64,000 bases of DNA from Ihuprevotella massiliensis (GCA_900095835.1 LT608321.1:2505765-2569764); one strand, 5' to 3'; positions 1 through 10,300 are shown, numbered from the stretch's first letter. Numbers and translations: made by a program. Notes: generated by a model not told the origin, from the sequence alone.

Positions 1-1041
1 ACTCCAGCGGCGATCGGTGGGCAGTTCTGCGCGTTGCAACAGATGCTGCCACAGCCGTTGTGGGAGAGGGGAAGAGGAATAATCCACTTTTTCTTCCCCT
101 CGTCCGAGGTCGGCAGGGGTGAGTCCGAGTAAATCGTGCAAGAGGGCGAAAGTGGGGCGCGCTGCACCAAGCGTTTTGCCCGACAGTTCGCTTTGCATCT
201 GCTTCAGGAGCGAGAGAGTGGCATCAAAATCCGTAGTGCCCAACCATGAAATGAGGATTTCTCCCTGATAGTTGCGTTCGGCAAGCAAGCGCGCTCCGTG
301 AGCCGAGAGCCGCAATGCGGCGGGTCCACTGATGCCTTGGTGTGTGAGGAGCAGCGATCCCTCAGTGCGCACCTTTGTGCCAGCGAGAGTGAGCAGTACA
401 TGGTCGAGCGTTATGCCCGAAAGTTGGCGCAGGGACTCATCGGAAAGGCGGAAGTTGAAGAGCGATGGACAGGGCGTTTCGAGTTGATGACCAGAGGCTT
501 TGAGGGCGTCAAAACCTTCGCCATGGGGAGCACCTCCCGTGGTGAGTGCCAACTGGTCACAGTGGACCAATCGGTCTTCGCCGCCCTTGCGCAGGGTGAG
601 GGAGAATCCCCCCTCTGGGTGAGAATCAAAGTGCTGCAAACTCGTGTTGGTGAGGAGTTCTATGCCTAGACGCTTGGCTTCATCGAGCAGACATTGAGCG
701 ATGGCATCGCTCGTATTGCTCAGAGGGAACACACGTCCTTCGTCTTCCACTTTGAGAGGCACCCCATGCAGTTCCCACCATTCGTAGATGTCGCTTGGGG
801 AGAAGGTGCGGAAGAGTCGCTGCATCAAGCGCGCACCACGAGGATACACCTCTTGGAGTTGGTCGACGTGCGCAAAAGTATTGGTGACATTGCATCGGCC
901 TCCGCCTGTGGCGCGCACCTTGGTCAGCGGTTGACTGGCGCGCTCTACGAGAGTGACGTGCGTGGTAGGGGAGATTTCGCGAAGCGTGATGGCAAGGAAG
1001 AAGCCTGCTGCACCACCACCGATGATATAGATGTTAGACAT
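1..1041 (-). CDS. NAD(P)/FAD-dependent oxidoreductase, HI0933/YhiN family (3' part outside window)
   Basis: The reading frame stays open from an ATG at 1041 to the left edge, so the C-terminus is missing (347 codons seen). The N-terminus MSNIYIIGGGAAGFFLA is a Rossmann GxGxxG FAD-binding motif, followed by TGGGRCNVTN about 55 residues in, and later by GRVFPLS and HQGISGPAALRLS, all hallmarks of the YhiN/HI0933 ('aminoacetone oxidase-like') flavoproteins. The family binds FAD; its substrate is not established, and the enzyme is expected in the cytoplasm. The ATG TCT AAC start is itself a copy of the heptamer repeat that fills the upstream gap, so the repeat supplies the first three codons. The antiporter gene lies upstream on the same strand about 150 bp away, so co-transcription is possible. 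Family assignment is secure; function is not. Confidence 0.9.
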   Translation of the reverse strand, partial: MSNIYIIGGGAAGFFLAITLREISPTTHVTLVERASQPLTKVRATGGGRCNVTNTFAHVDQLQEVYPRGARLMQRLFRTFSPSDIYEWWELHGVPLKVEDEGRVFPLSNTSDAIAQCLLDEAKRLGIELLTNTSLQHFDSHPEGGFSLTLRKGGEDRLVHCDQLALTTGGAPHGEGFDALKASGHQLETPCPSLFNFRLSDESLRQLSGITLDHVLLTLAGTKVRTEGSLLLTHQGISGPAALRLSAHGARLLAERNYQGEILISWLGTTDFDATLSLLKQMQSELSGKTLGAARPTFALLHDLLGLTPADLGRGEEKVDYSSSPLPQRLWQHLLQRAELPTDRRWS

Positions 1042-1150
1042 TAGACGTTAGACGTTAGAGGATCTCAGACCCTTTTTGCTCGCCACGACAAGCGTGGCTC
1101 GGAGATAAATGAAAGAGTCTTTAGACCTTAGAGATTAGACGTTAGAGGGG
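1032..1150 (-). repeat. Family A heptamer repeat with two-hairpin core, upstream of the flavoprotein gene
   Basis: Read on the minus strand, the gap between the antiporter and the flavoprotein contains CTCTAACGTCTAATCTC, then a core with CCACG-CTTGT-CGTGG (hairpin 1), GCGAGCAAAAA, GGGTC-TGA-GATCC (hairpin 2), and then tandem TCTAACG/TCTAATG heptamers running into the start codon. The same core recurs near 7240, 12170, 29615, 29690 and 29765. Function unknown. Confidence 0.85.
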
Positions 1151-1191
1151 CTAGTTTTTCTAGTAACTCTAGTTTTTCTTGCAATTTGTGA

Positions 1192-3570
1192 TTAGGGATT
1201 TTCTGTTCCTTTTAGACTGGCTTCTAAAGCTCGAAGATGGCATTCCTCACCCACTACCCAAAGAATGTCTGTGGGTTGAAGCACGCGAGAAGCCTCAGCG
1301 AGTTCCACACTGCCAGAGGCATCTTCCACTCCGACGAGCATACAGCGGTGAACATCGCGGATGCCACTCTCTGCAACGGTGCAGGGGAGGAGGGGAGAAG
1401 TGGGAGATGCCACGATGCGACGAAGCTGAAGACTGTGGTCGCGACCGTCATCTTCTATCAGATATTCCACTTCCATGGCCATGCGCTGGGCAAAGGTGTC
1501 CAAACTTGTGTCGTCGCCGATCACTTCCAATTCGTCACCAGGGAAGATGTTCATGTGACCATCGGGAGCATTGATGCGAATGTCTTGGCGAATGATGGCA
1601 ACCACCAGTACACCCTCGTTGGACGAAAAGTCAAGCTCGGCAAGCGAGCGACCTGCCCACTGCGAGAAGGGGGGCACCACCAAGCGAGCGAAGTGCACAT
1701 CGCGCGCAGAAAGACGGCGAGCAAAACCGTATTCTTGAGAACTCTTCTGCTGAGCCACCACTTCGCGCTGGCGAAGGTTGTGGGCAAAACGACGCTCTGC
1801 CTTGATGGAACGATACTTCACCCAACGGCTATTGGCGACTAAAACCATGATACCAAAGGCAAGAGGCAGGTGGTAGTACCATGCGAAGGGAGAGAGATAT
1901 TCCAACACGTAAAACACCAAGTAGGTGGCGATGCACCAACGCACGAAGAAAATGATGTTGAAAAAGGCGCTTCCCCACGAAGAGTTGCGGAGCGTTTGGG
2001 CGGCACGACTGCGATTCTTGCGCGCTACGATGGGACGCAGCAAGGGCGAAATTACAAAGAGCGTGCCCAAGCCAGTGAGGGCATTGCCCACAAAGTGCGT
2101 GGGCGGAATGTGGCGCAGCACAGGGAGAAAGGCGGAGAAGGAGAGACCGATGACGGTGGCGGACAAAATGGTGTAAACAAGGGTTTGGAGAAACACCACG
2201 CGCACGAAGGTGAGGGCTGCCTTTCCCGTGGAGAGGGTGGGAGCTGCGGCTACGATGGCTTCTCCTAACGAAGTGACGGCATCGCCTTCCGGAGTGAGGA
2301 CTGCAGAGGTGGTGGCAGCAAGAGAGGCTAAGGCGCCATCTTCCGCAACAGGACGGTCGGCGATGCGCGCTTGCCAAGTTTCGGGAAGGAAACGTTCGAT
2401 GAATCGATAGGCAGGTTGGGCAGAGCGAATGATATATGGCGCCAAGAAAGTGGTGACAATGCTGACAGCCACTACGATAGGATAGAGATGCGAACTGGTG
2501 ACTCCGAGACTCTGGCCAAGCGTGGCGATGATGAAGGAGAATTCTCCGATTTGCGTGAGCGAAAAACTGCACTGCATGGCGCGCTGTAGCGGATGGCCTG
2601 CAATGACAAAGGAGAGGGTGCCAAAAAACGCCATGCCGATGAAGAGGGCAAGGGAGATGAGTACGATGGGCAACCAATAGGCTGCCAAAACTGCGGGGTC
2701 TACGAGCATGCCCACCGACACAAAGAACACTGCGCCAAAGAGGTCGCGCACGGGGTTTACCAGTTTTTCGATGCGCTCTGCCTCGATGGTTTCTGCCAAG
2801 ATGCTACCCATGACAAAAGCTCCGAAAGCAGCACTGAAACCCGCTTGAGCAGCGAGCACCACCAAGCCGAAGCATAAGCCGATGCTCACGACCAGAAGAA
2901 TCTCAGAATTGATGATTTTGCGGTTCTTCTTGAGGAAATAGGGCACGACATAGATGCCCACCACAAACCACAATACAAGGAAAACAGCAAGACTCGTCAA
3001 ACTGGTGAGCAGCGAACTTCCACCGCCTGTGGCTGCATTGGTGGTGGCAGCGACCGTGCTCAGCAGAATCATGAGCAAGATGCCGAAGATGTCTTCCAGA
3101 ATCAACACCGAAAACACCTCTTGTGCAAACCTTCGACTGAGCCATCCGAGGTCGTCCAACGCTTTGTAAATGATGGTGGTGGAAGAAATACTGAGGATTC
3201 CGCCTAGAAATAGGCTATCGAAATTGCTCCATCCCATGAGTTGTCCCATCGTTGCCCCAACGCCTATCATAGAAAGCATGGTGAGCGACGTTGCCACTAC
3301 GGGACGCATGCCCATACTCGCGATTTTCTTGAGCGAAAACTCCAGTCCGAGCACAAACATGAGGAAGATAACACCAATTTCGCTCCACACCTCGATGTTG
3401 CTGTGGTCTTGCACCGAGGGCATATAGGGCATGTGTGGGCTTGCCAAAAAGCCTGCCACGATGTAGCCCAGCACGAGGGGTTGCTTGAGCTTGCGCACAA
3501 TGACCGTGACCACCCCTGCTACGAGCAAGATGAGTGCAAGGTCGGAAATGATGGGTGGGAGTTGATTCAT
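1192..3570 (-). CDS. CPA2-family cation:proton antiporter with C-terminal TrkA-C (RCK_C) domain
   Basis: 792 residues from the ATG at 3570. The N-terminal 400 residues are about twelve hydrophobic segments of the Na+/H+ exchanger (KefB/CPA2) type, including a motif like KLKQPLVLGYIVAGFLASP and FVLGLEFSLKKI near the start. A further hydrophobic block (around residues 450-590) follows, and the last 150 residues carry a TrkA-C-like domain (SLAELDF...GVLVVAIIR...IFPGDELEVIG) that would bind a regulatory ligand. Role: exchange of K+ or Na+ for H+ across the inner membrane. A longer reading to 3669 exists but starts upstream of the promoter at 3623-3653, so 3570 is preferred. The ion specificity cannot be read from sequence. 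Confidence 0.9.
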   Translation of the reverse strand: MNQLPPIISDLALILLVAGVVTVIVRKLKQPLVLGYIVAGFLASPHMPYMPSVQDHSNIEVWSEIGVIFLMFVLGLEFSLKKIASMGMRPVVATSLTMLSMIGVGATMGQLMGWSNFDSLFLGGILSISSTTIIYKALDDLGWLSRRFAQEVFSVLILEDIFGILLMILLSTVAATTNAATGGGSSLLTSLTSLAVFLVLWFVVGIYVVPYFLKKNRKIINSEILLVVSIGLCFGLVVLAAQAGFSAAFGAFVMGSILAETIEAERIEKLVNPVRDLFGAVFFVSVGMLVDPAVLAAYWLPIVLISLALFIGMAFFGTLSFVIAGHPLQRAMQCSFSLTQIGEFSFIIATLGQSLGVTSSHLYPIVVAVSIVTTFLAPYIIRSAQPAYRFIERFLPETWQARIADRPVAEDGALASLAATTSAVLTPEGDAVTSLGEAIVAAAPTLSTGKAALTFVRVVFLQTLVYTILSATVIGLSFSAFLPVLRHIPPTHFVGNALTGLGTLFVISPLLRPIVARKNRSRAAQTLRNSSWGSAFFNIIFFVRWCIATYLVFYVLEYLSPFAWYYHLPLAFGIMVLVANSRWVKYRSIKAERRFAHNLRQREVVAQQKSSQEYGFARRLSARDVHFARLVVPPFSQWAGRSLAELDFSSNEGVLVVAIIRQDIRINAPDGHMNIFPGDELEVIGDDTSLDTFAQRMAMEVEYLIEDDGRDHSLQLRRIVASPTSPLLPCTVAESGIRDVHRCMLVGVEDASGSVELAEASRVLQPTDILWVVGEECHLRALEASLKGTENP

Positions 3571-3622
3571 ATATTTTCTGACGTTAGCCGTTGTAAAATC
3601 GTGTATATTTAGCCAATATCCA

Positions 3623-3653
3623 CAAAGATACGATTTTTTGTGGAGCAACGCAA
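3623..3653 (-). promoter_or_regulatory. Bacteroidetes-type promoter of the antiporter gene
   Basis: On the minus strand, TATCTTTG (-7 box; CAAAGATA at 3623-3630) is preceded by TTG (CAA at 3651-3653) 20 bp upstream. This matches the TTG-N20-TAnnTTTG pattern and puts the transcript start about 45 bp upstream of the ATG at 3570. Confidence 0.7.
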
Positions 3654-3702
3654 CACTTTCTTTCAACAATTATGCCGTGTCTTCTTTTGTACTGAGCGAT
3701 AT

Positions 3703-3805
3703 TCTCTGAGAATTTTTTAGAAATGTCCGAGGTTTGAGAAAAAATCTCCGACTTATTTCAGAAAATCTCCCACGTTTTTCGAGAATTCTCCCCGTTTTTG
3801 GGGGA
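3703..3805 (-). repeat. Family B 21-bp tandem array, copy 1 (intergenic)
   Basis: Degenerate units of about 21-24 bp, seen on the minus strand as AAAAACGTGGGAGATTTT, then AAGTCGGAGATTTTTT, then ACCTCGGACATTTC. The same unit forms arrays near 18.0, 43.6 and 59.7 kb. The rest of the 3654-4063 gap holds no gene that I can support; it is A/G-rich. Confidence 0.75.
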
Positions 3806-4063
3806 ACACCGCGGAGGGAGGGGAGAATAGTCCTAGCAATGTGGTGAGTGTTGCGCAAATGATGAGGGCAAATGATGCTATGGATGGGGATGAATGCACT
3901 GCTATGGAAGAGGAATAAAGATTTGAAAGAGGAAGAGAGAGGTGGTGTGAGAAATATAGATTTTTTCCACTTATCCTCATATTTAGGTATGGAGTTGGCG
4001 AAAACACAAGGAAGTGACGCATGAAGTGTTAAATGCTTTCGGAAGAATCACTGAAAATAGCGA

Positions 4064-4095
4064 TTGTGAGGGATGGTAGAAAGCCGTAACTTTGC
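4064..4095 (+). promoter_or_regulatory. Promoter of the hmu operon
   Basis: TTG at 4064-4066 and TAACTTTG at 4088-4095, separated by 21 bp, fit the Bacteroidetes consensus. The predicted leader is roughly 90 nt before the hmuY ATG at 4189. I saw no convincing Fur-type operator. Confidence 0.65.
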
Positions 4096-4188
4096 AACAT
4101 CATCAGAGATAGAAGTTTACTGCTCGTGAAGGCATGAATATTATTGCCGTTGGCATTGCTTCTCTCCCCCTCAATTCCTAATACAACT

Positions 4189-4902
4189 ATGTACATCAAA
4201 ACTCTCCTTGTGGCCGCTATGGCAGCCCTCACGCTCGCAGCTTGCGATAAAGATGAAACGAACAACAAACCTCTGCCTACTCCTAAACCTCTGCCTGGAC
4301 AAGTGCAACAAACGGGTAAGGTGCTCACCGTGAAAAATGTCGGCATGACTGCTAGAAATGGTGCGTATGCTAACTGGACGTATGTGAATCTTGCCACTGG
4401 TGAACACGAAACTCATCCTGATTTCGGCACGTGGACTTATATCAACACCAAAACCAGGGAGGTGACTACCGAAAAGAAAGCTGGTAGCCTTGACGATGTG
4501 AAAATCAAGTGGGACCTCGCTTTCCGCTACAACCTCCTTCGCACGAACAATGGTGCTACGAAGCTCCTCTCTGCTACTGAATTTAACGAGGTGAAGACTG
4601 CCGATATTGCCAACATCAGCGTGGTAGATACCATCGCCACAGGAAAAGACCGTGTGATGGTAGACTTTGCCAATATGGTGAACGGCATTCTCACCTATAC
4701 TTCTAACGATGTGCGCAACCCTGTGCTCTCCACGATGTTCAAGCGCAAGGGACAAATGCCTAACATCTCCTACGAAGCGAAACCCAATGTCGTGGCTTTG
4801 CGCACGAAAGATGGTCGTCATTTCTTGCTCAAGTTCAAAGGATTCACCAACAACGCTGGTGACAATGGTTTCTACACCTTTGATGCTGTACCTGTGAAAT
4901 AA
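4189..4902 (+). CDS. hmuY: HmuY family haem-binding lipoprotein (haemophore)
   Basis: 237 residues from MYIKTLLVAA. A lipoprotein signal peptide ends in the lipobox LTLAAC with Cys19 as the acylated residue, so the protein is expected on the outer membrane surface. The remainder is beta-rich (FGTWTYINTKTREVTT, KIKWDLAFRYNLLRTNNG, ending in FLLKFKGFTN...GFYTFDAVPV), as in the HmuY family, whose members pull haem from host haemoproteins and hand it to the HmuR receptor. Length is close to the 210-240 usual for the family. An upstream ATG at 4144 is possible, but the lipoprotein signal favours 4189. It is the first gene of the hmu operon; a 19-bp inverted repeat follows it and may lower read-through into hmuR. 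The haem-ligand residues are not assigned, because they vary between species. Confidence 0.88.
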   Translation: MYIKTLLVAAMAALTLAACDKDETNNKPLPTPKPLPGQVQQTGKVLTVKNVGMTARNGAYANWTYVNLATGEHETHPDFGTWTYINTKTREVTTEKKAGSLDDVKIKWDLAFRYNLLRTNNGATKLLSATEFNEVKTADIANISVVDTIATGKDRVMVDFANMVNGILTYTSNDVRNPVLSTMFKRKGQMPNISYEAKPNVVALRTKDGRHFLLKFKGFTNNAGDNGFYTFDAVPVK

Positions 4903-4917
4903 GCGCAAAACATAAGA

Positions 4918-4985
4918 ATTAGACGTTAGACCTTAGATACAATGCCTTAACAATGGGGTAGTGTGCCTAAGGTCTAACGTCTAAT
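4918..4985 (+). repeat. Family A perfect inverted repeat between hmuY and hmuR
   Basis: The left arm ATTAGACGTTAGACCTTAG (4918-4936) is the exact reverse complement of CTAAGGTCTAACGTCTAAT (4967-4985), with a 30-nt loop. In RNA this would form a 19-bp stem. There is no T-tract after it, so attenuation, processing or mRNA stabilisation are more likely than full termination. Confidence 0.85.
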
Positions 4986-5087
4986 CTCAAAATATAATCT
5001 CCTTCCTCTATGTGGTCAGAGAGCGAATGTCTGTAGAAAGATGCGCCCACTGCTGCATAGTCTTTCAATGTAAACGTCAAACATCTA

Positions 5088-7187
5088 ATGTATAACGTCA
5101 AATCCTCCCTCATTGTCCTATGTCTTCTTGCAGGCATGGGACAATGCTGTTTGTCCGTCCGAGCGCAAAAGCCAGTCGCAACAAAGTCCGTAAGGCAGAA
5201 GGCGAAAGGACCTTCGGGTATCTTCGACGAGAAAGCCTTTAATGAGGTGGTGGTCACTGGTTCTCGCCTAGAACGTCCGCTCAAAGATGTACCGGTGATT
5301 ACACGCATAGTGTCACGTGCCGAGATTGATCGCATCAATCCCCTCGACATGCAGCAACTGTTGCAGTATGCCCTCCCAGGCATCCAGTTTCGTCTCAATA
5401 CAATGAGCCAGTTGCCCACGCTCACCTATCAAGGGATGAACAACAAGATGGTGGTCTTCCTCATAGATGGTGAGCGACTGAGCGGTGAAAGCAGCGATCA
5501 CAACATCGACTACAACCGCATCAATCCCGATGAGATTGAGCGCATCGAGGTGGTGCGTGGAGCCGCCTCCACCCTCTACGACAGTAATGCTCAAGGAGGG
5601 GTCATCAACATCATCACGCGCAAGGCCAAACGCCCTGTTTCATTTAGTCTTACCGGACGTTATGCGGGAAAGAATGGAGAAAAATATGGAGCCAACTTAG
5701 GGATTCGCCAAAAGGGTTGGACTTCCTTCACCAACTGGGGCTGGCGCAGCCGCGAAAGTTTCGTGGTGCCCGACGTGAGCAAGTATGCCTATGAGCAAAT
5801 CTCGCCCGAAGGCAGCGTGAAACAGATAGAAGAGAGCCAAGCCGACACACTCCAAATCAAGGGCTACACCGTTAATACCGTGTCGCAGCGACTGGGCTAT
5901 CAATTTAACGAACGTCTTAGCGCAGAAGTCAAAGGTTCGTTTTATAGTAACCGACAACCCCTCGTGCGTGGTGGGAAACGCTACGATCGCTACAATGATT
6001 TTGCCTGGGGAGCTAATGTGAAATATCTCCTTTCGCCACAACATCGTTTCGATCTGTCCTATCTCAACGACACCTACACCAAGACCTACAACTATCCTTA
6101 TGCAGAGGGAACTGCCGGTGATCCGAAGAGCATCACCCCCTATCGCAATCATCAGCAGACAGCACGCTTGAACTACACCCTCCTCACCGACAAGCATACG
6201 GTGAGTCTGGGAGCAGAGATGAGCAACGACTATCTCAAGCACTATATGCTCAAAGATTCTGGCGCGGTGTCGGGCACTCAGTGGTCGGTCTATGGACAAG
6301 AGGAATGGCACATCCACCCACAACTGAATCTGGTGGCTGGGGTGCGTCTCGACAAACCATGGAGATACAGCGCGCACTTCACGCCCAAAGTGTCATTGCT
6401 CTACCGTCCGCTCGATAATCTAACGCTGCGTGCCAACTATTCTCACGGCTATCGTCCACCCACGCTTAAAGAGGTGTATCAAGACTTCAATATGATGAAC
6501 GTGATGCACGTGGTGGGCAATCCCAATCTCCGCCCTGAGACGAGCGAACAGATCTCGTTTTCGGCAGAATATGAGTGGAATCGTCTGAATCTTTCGGCTT
6601 CTGTGTTTCACAACCGCTATCGTTACTACATCGGCTACGAGAGCGTGAGCGCAGACACCATACGTTATGCTAATTTCGACGACCGAAAGACCACAGGAGT
6701 GGAAGTTTCTGCGCGCTACACCACGACGTATGGACTGCACGTGCGCGCCACTTACAACTATATTAAGGACTATCAGATGAGTAACGGACACGGACGTTTT
6801 GCTCAGTCGTACAACACCTCCGATGTTCGTCCACATAGCCTCACTTTTGGCGCAGCTTATCACTATGTTGTCTCAAAATCGCTCACGGCAACGGCAGATT
6901 TCAATGGGCATTGGGGCTGTGCTTTTTCGCAATATGACTATCGTCTGTTGCGCAACTCACAGACGGGGGTGGAGCTCCCCGTGATGTATCGCTATCGCTT
7001 CGATGCGCGCACCTTCTGTTCGTTGAATCTCGGTGTGCAGCTTCCTAAACGAGGCATCACAGTGGGATTGCTCATCGACAATCTATTTGACTATCGTGAT
7101 CGTGCTGCTACTGCTTCTGTGCAACTTCCCGATGTGGGTCGCACCTTTGTGGGAACGATCAAGATAGATGTCGATAAACTCTTCTAG
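5088..7187 (+). CDS. hmuR: TonB-dependent haem receptor HmuR
   Basis: 699 residues. A signal peptide (MYNVKSSLIVLCLLAGMG...SVRAQ) is followed by a plug domain (residues about 52-180: NEVVVTGSRLERPLKDVPV, then IDGERLSGE, RIEVVRGAASTLYDSNAQGG) and a 22-strand-type barrel ending in FVGTIKIDVDKLF. The barrel contains YRPP and, a little later, HVVGNPNLRPET, corresponding to the YRAP and NPDL motifs linked to haem transport in receptors such as P. gingivalis HmuR. Role: import of haem delivered by HmuY, powered by TonB. The start codon ATG TAT AAC GTC lies within a degenerate copy of the heptamer repeat. It sits second in the operon, 185 bp after hmuY, and a repeat-filled gap of 151 bp separates it from hmuS. 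Confidence 0.92.
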   Translation: MYNVKSSLIVLCLLAGMGQCCLSVRAQKPVATKSVRQKAKGPSGIFDEKAFNEVVVTGSRLERPLKDVPVITRIVSRAEIDRINPLDMQQLLQYALPGIQFRLNTMSQLPTLTYQGMNNKMVVFLIDGERLSGESSDHNIDYNRINPDEIERIEVVRGAASTLYDSNAQGGVINIITRKAKRPVSFSLTGRYAGKNGEKYGANLGIRQKGWTSFTNWGWRSRESFVVPDVSKYAYEQISPEGSVKQIEESQADTLQIKGYTVNTVSQRLGYQFNERLSAEVKGSFYSNRQPLVRGGKRYDRYNDFAWGANVKYLLSPQHRFDLSYLNDTYTKTYNYPYAEGTAGDPKSITPYRNHQQTARLNYTLLTDKHTVSLGAEMSNDYLKHYMLKDSGAVSGTQWSVYGQEEWHIHPQLNLVAGVRLDKPWRYSAHFTPKVSLLYRPLDNLTLRANYSHGYRPPTLKEVYQDFNMMNVMHVVGNPNLRPETSEQISFSAEYEWNRLNLSASVFHNRYRYYIGYESVSADTIRYANFDDRKTTGVEVSARYTTTYGLHVRATYNYIKDYQMSNGHGRFAQSYNTSDVRPHSLTFGAAYHYVVSKSLTATADFNGHWGCAFSQYDYRLLRNSQTGVELPVMYRYRFDARTFCSLNLGVQLPKRGITVGLLIDNLFDYRDRAATASVQLPDVGRTFVGTIKIDVDKLF

Positions 7188-7333
7188 ACCCTCTAACGTC
7201 TAAGGTCTACTCCTTAAGGTCTAACGCCTATTCCTCCGAGTAGTGCTTGCGTGGCGAGCAGAAAGAGGATGCGACCCTCTAATGTCTAAGGTCTATCTTC
7301 TAACGTCTATTCTCTACCCTCTAACGTCTATAT
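7188..7333 (+). repeat. Family A heptamer repeats between hmuR and hmuS
   Basis: Starts right after the hmuR stop with CTCTAACGTCTAAGG, then a diverged core (GTGCTTGCGTGGCGAGC...GCGACCC around 7242-7280) and several more copies (CTCTAATGTCTAAGG, TTCTAACGTCTA, CCTCTAACGTCTA) up to 6 bp before the hmuS ATG. All copies point in the direction of transcription. Confidence 0.85.
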
Positions 7334-7338
7334 ATACA

Positions 7339-10300
7339 ATGTCAAAATTCCAGTCTTTCCTACGATCTCGCCGATTGTGGATCGGTTTTATAGGATTTCT
7401 CCTCTTTGTCTTTGCGGCGTCCTTCGCGTGGCGCACGTGGTTGGGCACCACACGTATCGCTTTGGTCAACTTCCAACCCCTCACTTCGGGTCATATCGCC
7501 AAAGCCAATGACAATGCTCTCATCAGTTTGGAAGACGTAGATGCCGAAAACATTGAGAACATCGGCAAATATGATCTCGTCCTCATCAACGCCATGGGTT
7601 TGAAAATCACAGAAGCCCAACGTGCTGAGGTGAAGAAACTGGCAGAAAAGGGACTTCCAGTCATGGCACTCACTGTGACTAACCCTGCCAATGACATTTG
7701 TTCGCTCGACACTGCCACGGCAGCGCGCATTGTAGCCTATATGGACAATGGAGGCCGTGAAAACTATCGCAACCTTCTCCGTTATGTGCGCAAGCATATC
7801 GATAAAAAGATACTGCTCGCTCCTGAAGCAGAAGCACCTCGTGAGCATCCCTCGAGCTTACTCTACCACCTCGATCCTAAAAATCCCGATGCCGAAGAAC
7901 TCGGTTTCAATTCGGTGCGCGAGTATGAGGCGTTTCTCCAGAAAAATGGTCTTTTCAAAAAGGATGCTCCTCGCATCATTGTCACCGGTATCATGGGACA
8001 GCCCTTTGAGTTGGTGGCTGAGTTGGAGCGTCAAAACTTCGTGGTTTATCATGTAGACGATGCGCATGAGTTCATCGCTGGCGCACACATCGACAGCGTA
8101 AGTCCTTCTGCCATGATCAACATGGCGCACGGTCGATTGGGAGATGACGTAGTGGCGTATCTGCTTCGTCAAAACATCCCCTTCTTTGCTCCCATCAATG
8201 TGCAGAGAGAACGCAGCAAGTGGGAGGAAAGCAAGCAAGGGCTTTCGGGCGGCTACCTCTCGCAGACCGTTGGCATGCCAGAGTTGGACGGTGCACTCCT
8301 ACCTTATGCCGTGTTTGCCCACAAGCGCGACAAAGAAGGTTTGTTGCAAGTGCACGCCATGCCCGATCGTGTCAAGGATTTTGCCACGACTATTCGCCAT
8401 TATGTCGCACTTAAGTCAAAGAAGAATGCCGACAAGCACATCGCTGTGGTTTACTACAAAGGCCCAGGTCAGAGTGCCCTCGTGGCGCAAGGCATGGAAG
8501 TCGTGCCCTCGTTGTACAATTTCCTCGTGCGTTTGCGCAGTGAGGGCTACAATGTGAGCGGACTTCCTGCTTCTTCTGCTGAATTAGGTCGTATGATTCA
8601 AGCACGTGGCGGACTCCTCGGCACGTATGATGTGGGCAAAATGCAGGACTTCCTGCGCAAGGGAAAGCCCGAAATGGTGACCCGTTCCCAATTTGAGAGT
8701 TGGGTCAAGGAGAGTCTCCCTGCCGAAGATTACAAAGCCGTGGAAAAAGCCTATGGCGCGTTCCCTGGTAAGTATTTGTCCACCGAAGATGGTCGCCTTG
8801 GCATCCCCCGATTGCGCTTTGGCAATGTGGTGATCATGCCACAACCTGCCGCTGCCATGGGCAATGACGAGTTCAAAATCGCCCATGGTGTGGATGCCGT
8901 TCCTCCACATCTCTATCTCGCTTCCTATCTTTGGGCGCAACATGGCTTCAAAGCCGATGCCCTCATCCACTTCGGCACGCACGGAAGCCTAGAGTTCACA
9001 CCGGACAAGCAAGTTGCGCTCAGCACTCACGACTGGGCAGACAGATTGGTCGGAACAATGCCCCACTTCTACCTCTATTCTATCGCCAATGTGGGAGAAG
9101 CCATGATCGCCAAACGCAGAAGTTATGGCGCAATTCAGAGTTATCTCACCGCACCTTTCATGGAGTCTAATCTTCGTTCCACCTATCGTGATTTAGACAA
9201 GGCGATTCAGCACTACAACGCTCTTTTGTGGGCGGCAGCAAGCACGCAGCAGGCGGCAGGGAAATCCGCAAAAGCTCCTGCGCTCAACGCTCGGCAGCAA
9301 GCAGAAGTCAACAAGGCTTCATTGGCGGTCAAAGCCTTGACCATCCAAATGGGCATCCATCGCTCATTAGGTCTCGACAGCGTGCGCACACGTCCCTACA
9401 CCGAGGCAGACATCGAGCGCATTGAGCACTTTTCCGAGGAACTTTCCAATGAGAAAATCAATGGTCGTCCCTACGTCTTGGGAGAAGTCTACACACCAGC
9501 TCATATCGAGAGTAGTGTTTATGCCATGGCGACCGACCCCATCGCCTATAGTCAGTTGGCTATCGACAAATTGCAACATCGTGTGCCTGCCGATTTCGAG
9601 CGCAGAGCAGCCTTGTTTACTCAGAAATACCTCGTGCCTGCTCGCCAGTTGGTGGGACGTTTGCTCCACCAAGAAGGCATGGTGTCTGACCAAACCATCT
9701 GCCAAGTGGCGCGTATCACCCCACAACAGTTGAATGAAGCCCGCGAAGTTTATGCAGCCCTCACCCAACCTCATGGTGGAATGATGGCAGCGATGATGGC
9801 TAAAGGCGGACAAAAGGGTGGTATGCCTGCAATGAAGGGCAAGATGCCTGCTGGACACCCTGGTGGCATGCCTGCTGCAAAAGGTGGCGGTGCTGCGATG
9901 AAAGGACAAATGCCTGCTGGACATCCTGGTGCTATGAAGGGACACCCTGGACAAAAAATGGGAGCCGCTGCAAAACCTGTGGCAGATTCTTCCATGAAGA
10001 GTGAAGACAAGGGGAAAACCCCTGCAAGTGCTGGTCATCCTCACGGAGCGATGGCACAAAACCAGGGGGCTTCTGGGCATCCCCACGGTGCATCGGGCAT
10101 GCCTCACGGACAGATGCCCCCTGCTATGGCTGCAGCTATGGCACAAAAAGCCAAGGGTGGAAAGCCTGCTGCGATGGGACATCCCACTACTGCGAAAGGT
10201 CAGCCCAACGCTGCGAAGGGTGGTGGTAGTCGTGCGGAGAAGATGGCACGAATGCGCGCTGCCATGGCTGCCATGTCCAAGCAACCCGAATATACCAAGG

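Noticed and set aside
1829-2677. Open frame of 282 codons inside the antiporter gene on the same strand, other frame
   Set aside because: Extremely His/Cys/Arg-rich, overlaps the antiporter with clear membrane segments and motifs.
3571-3669. Longer N-terminus of the antiporter (33 extra codons)
   Set aside because: It would begin upstream of the predicted promoter and adds a non-family sequence.
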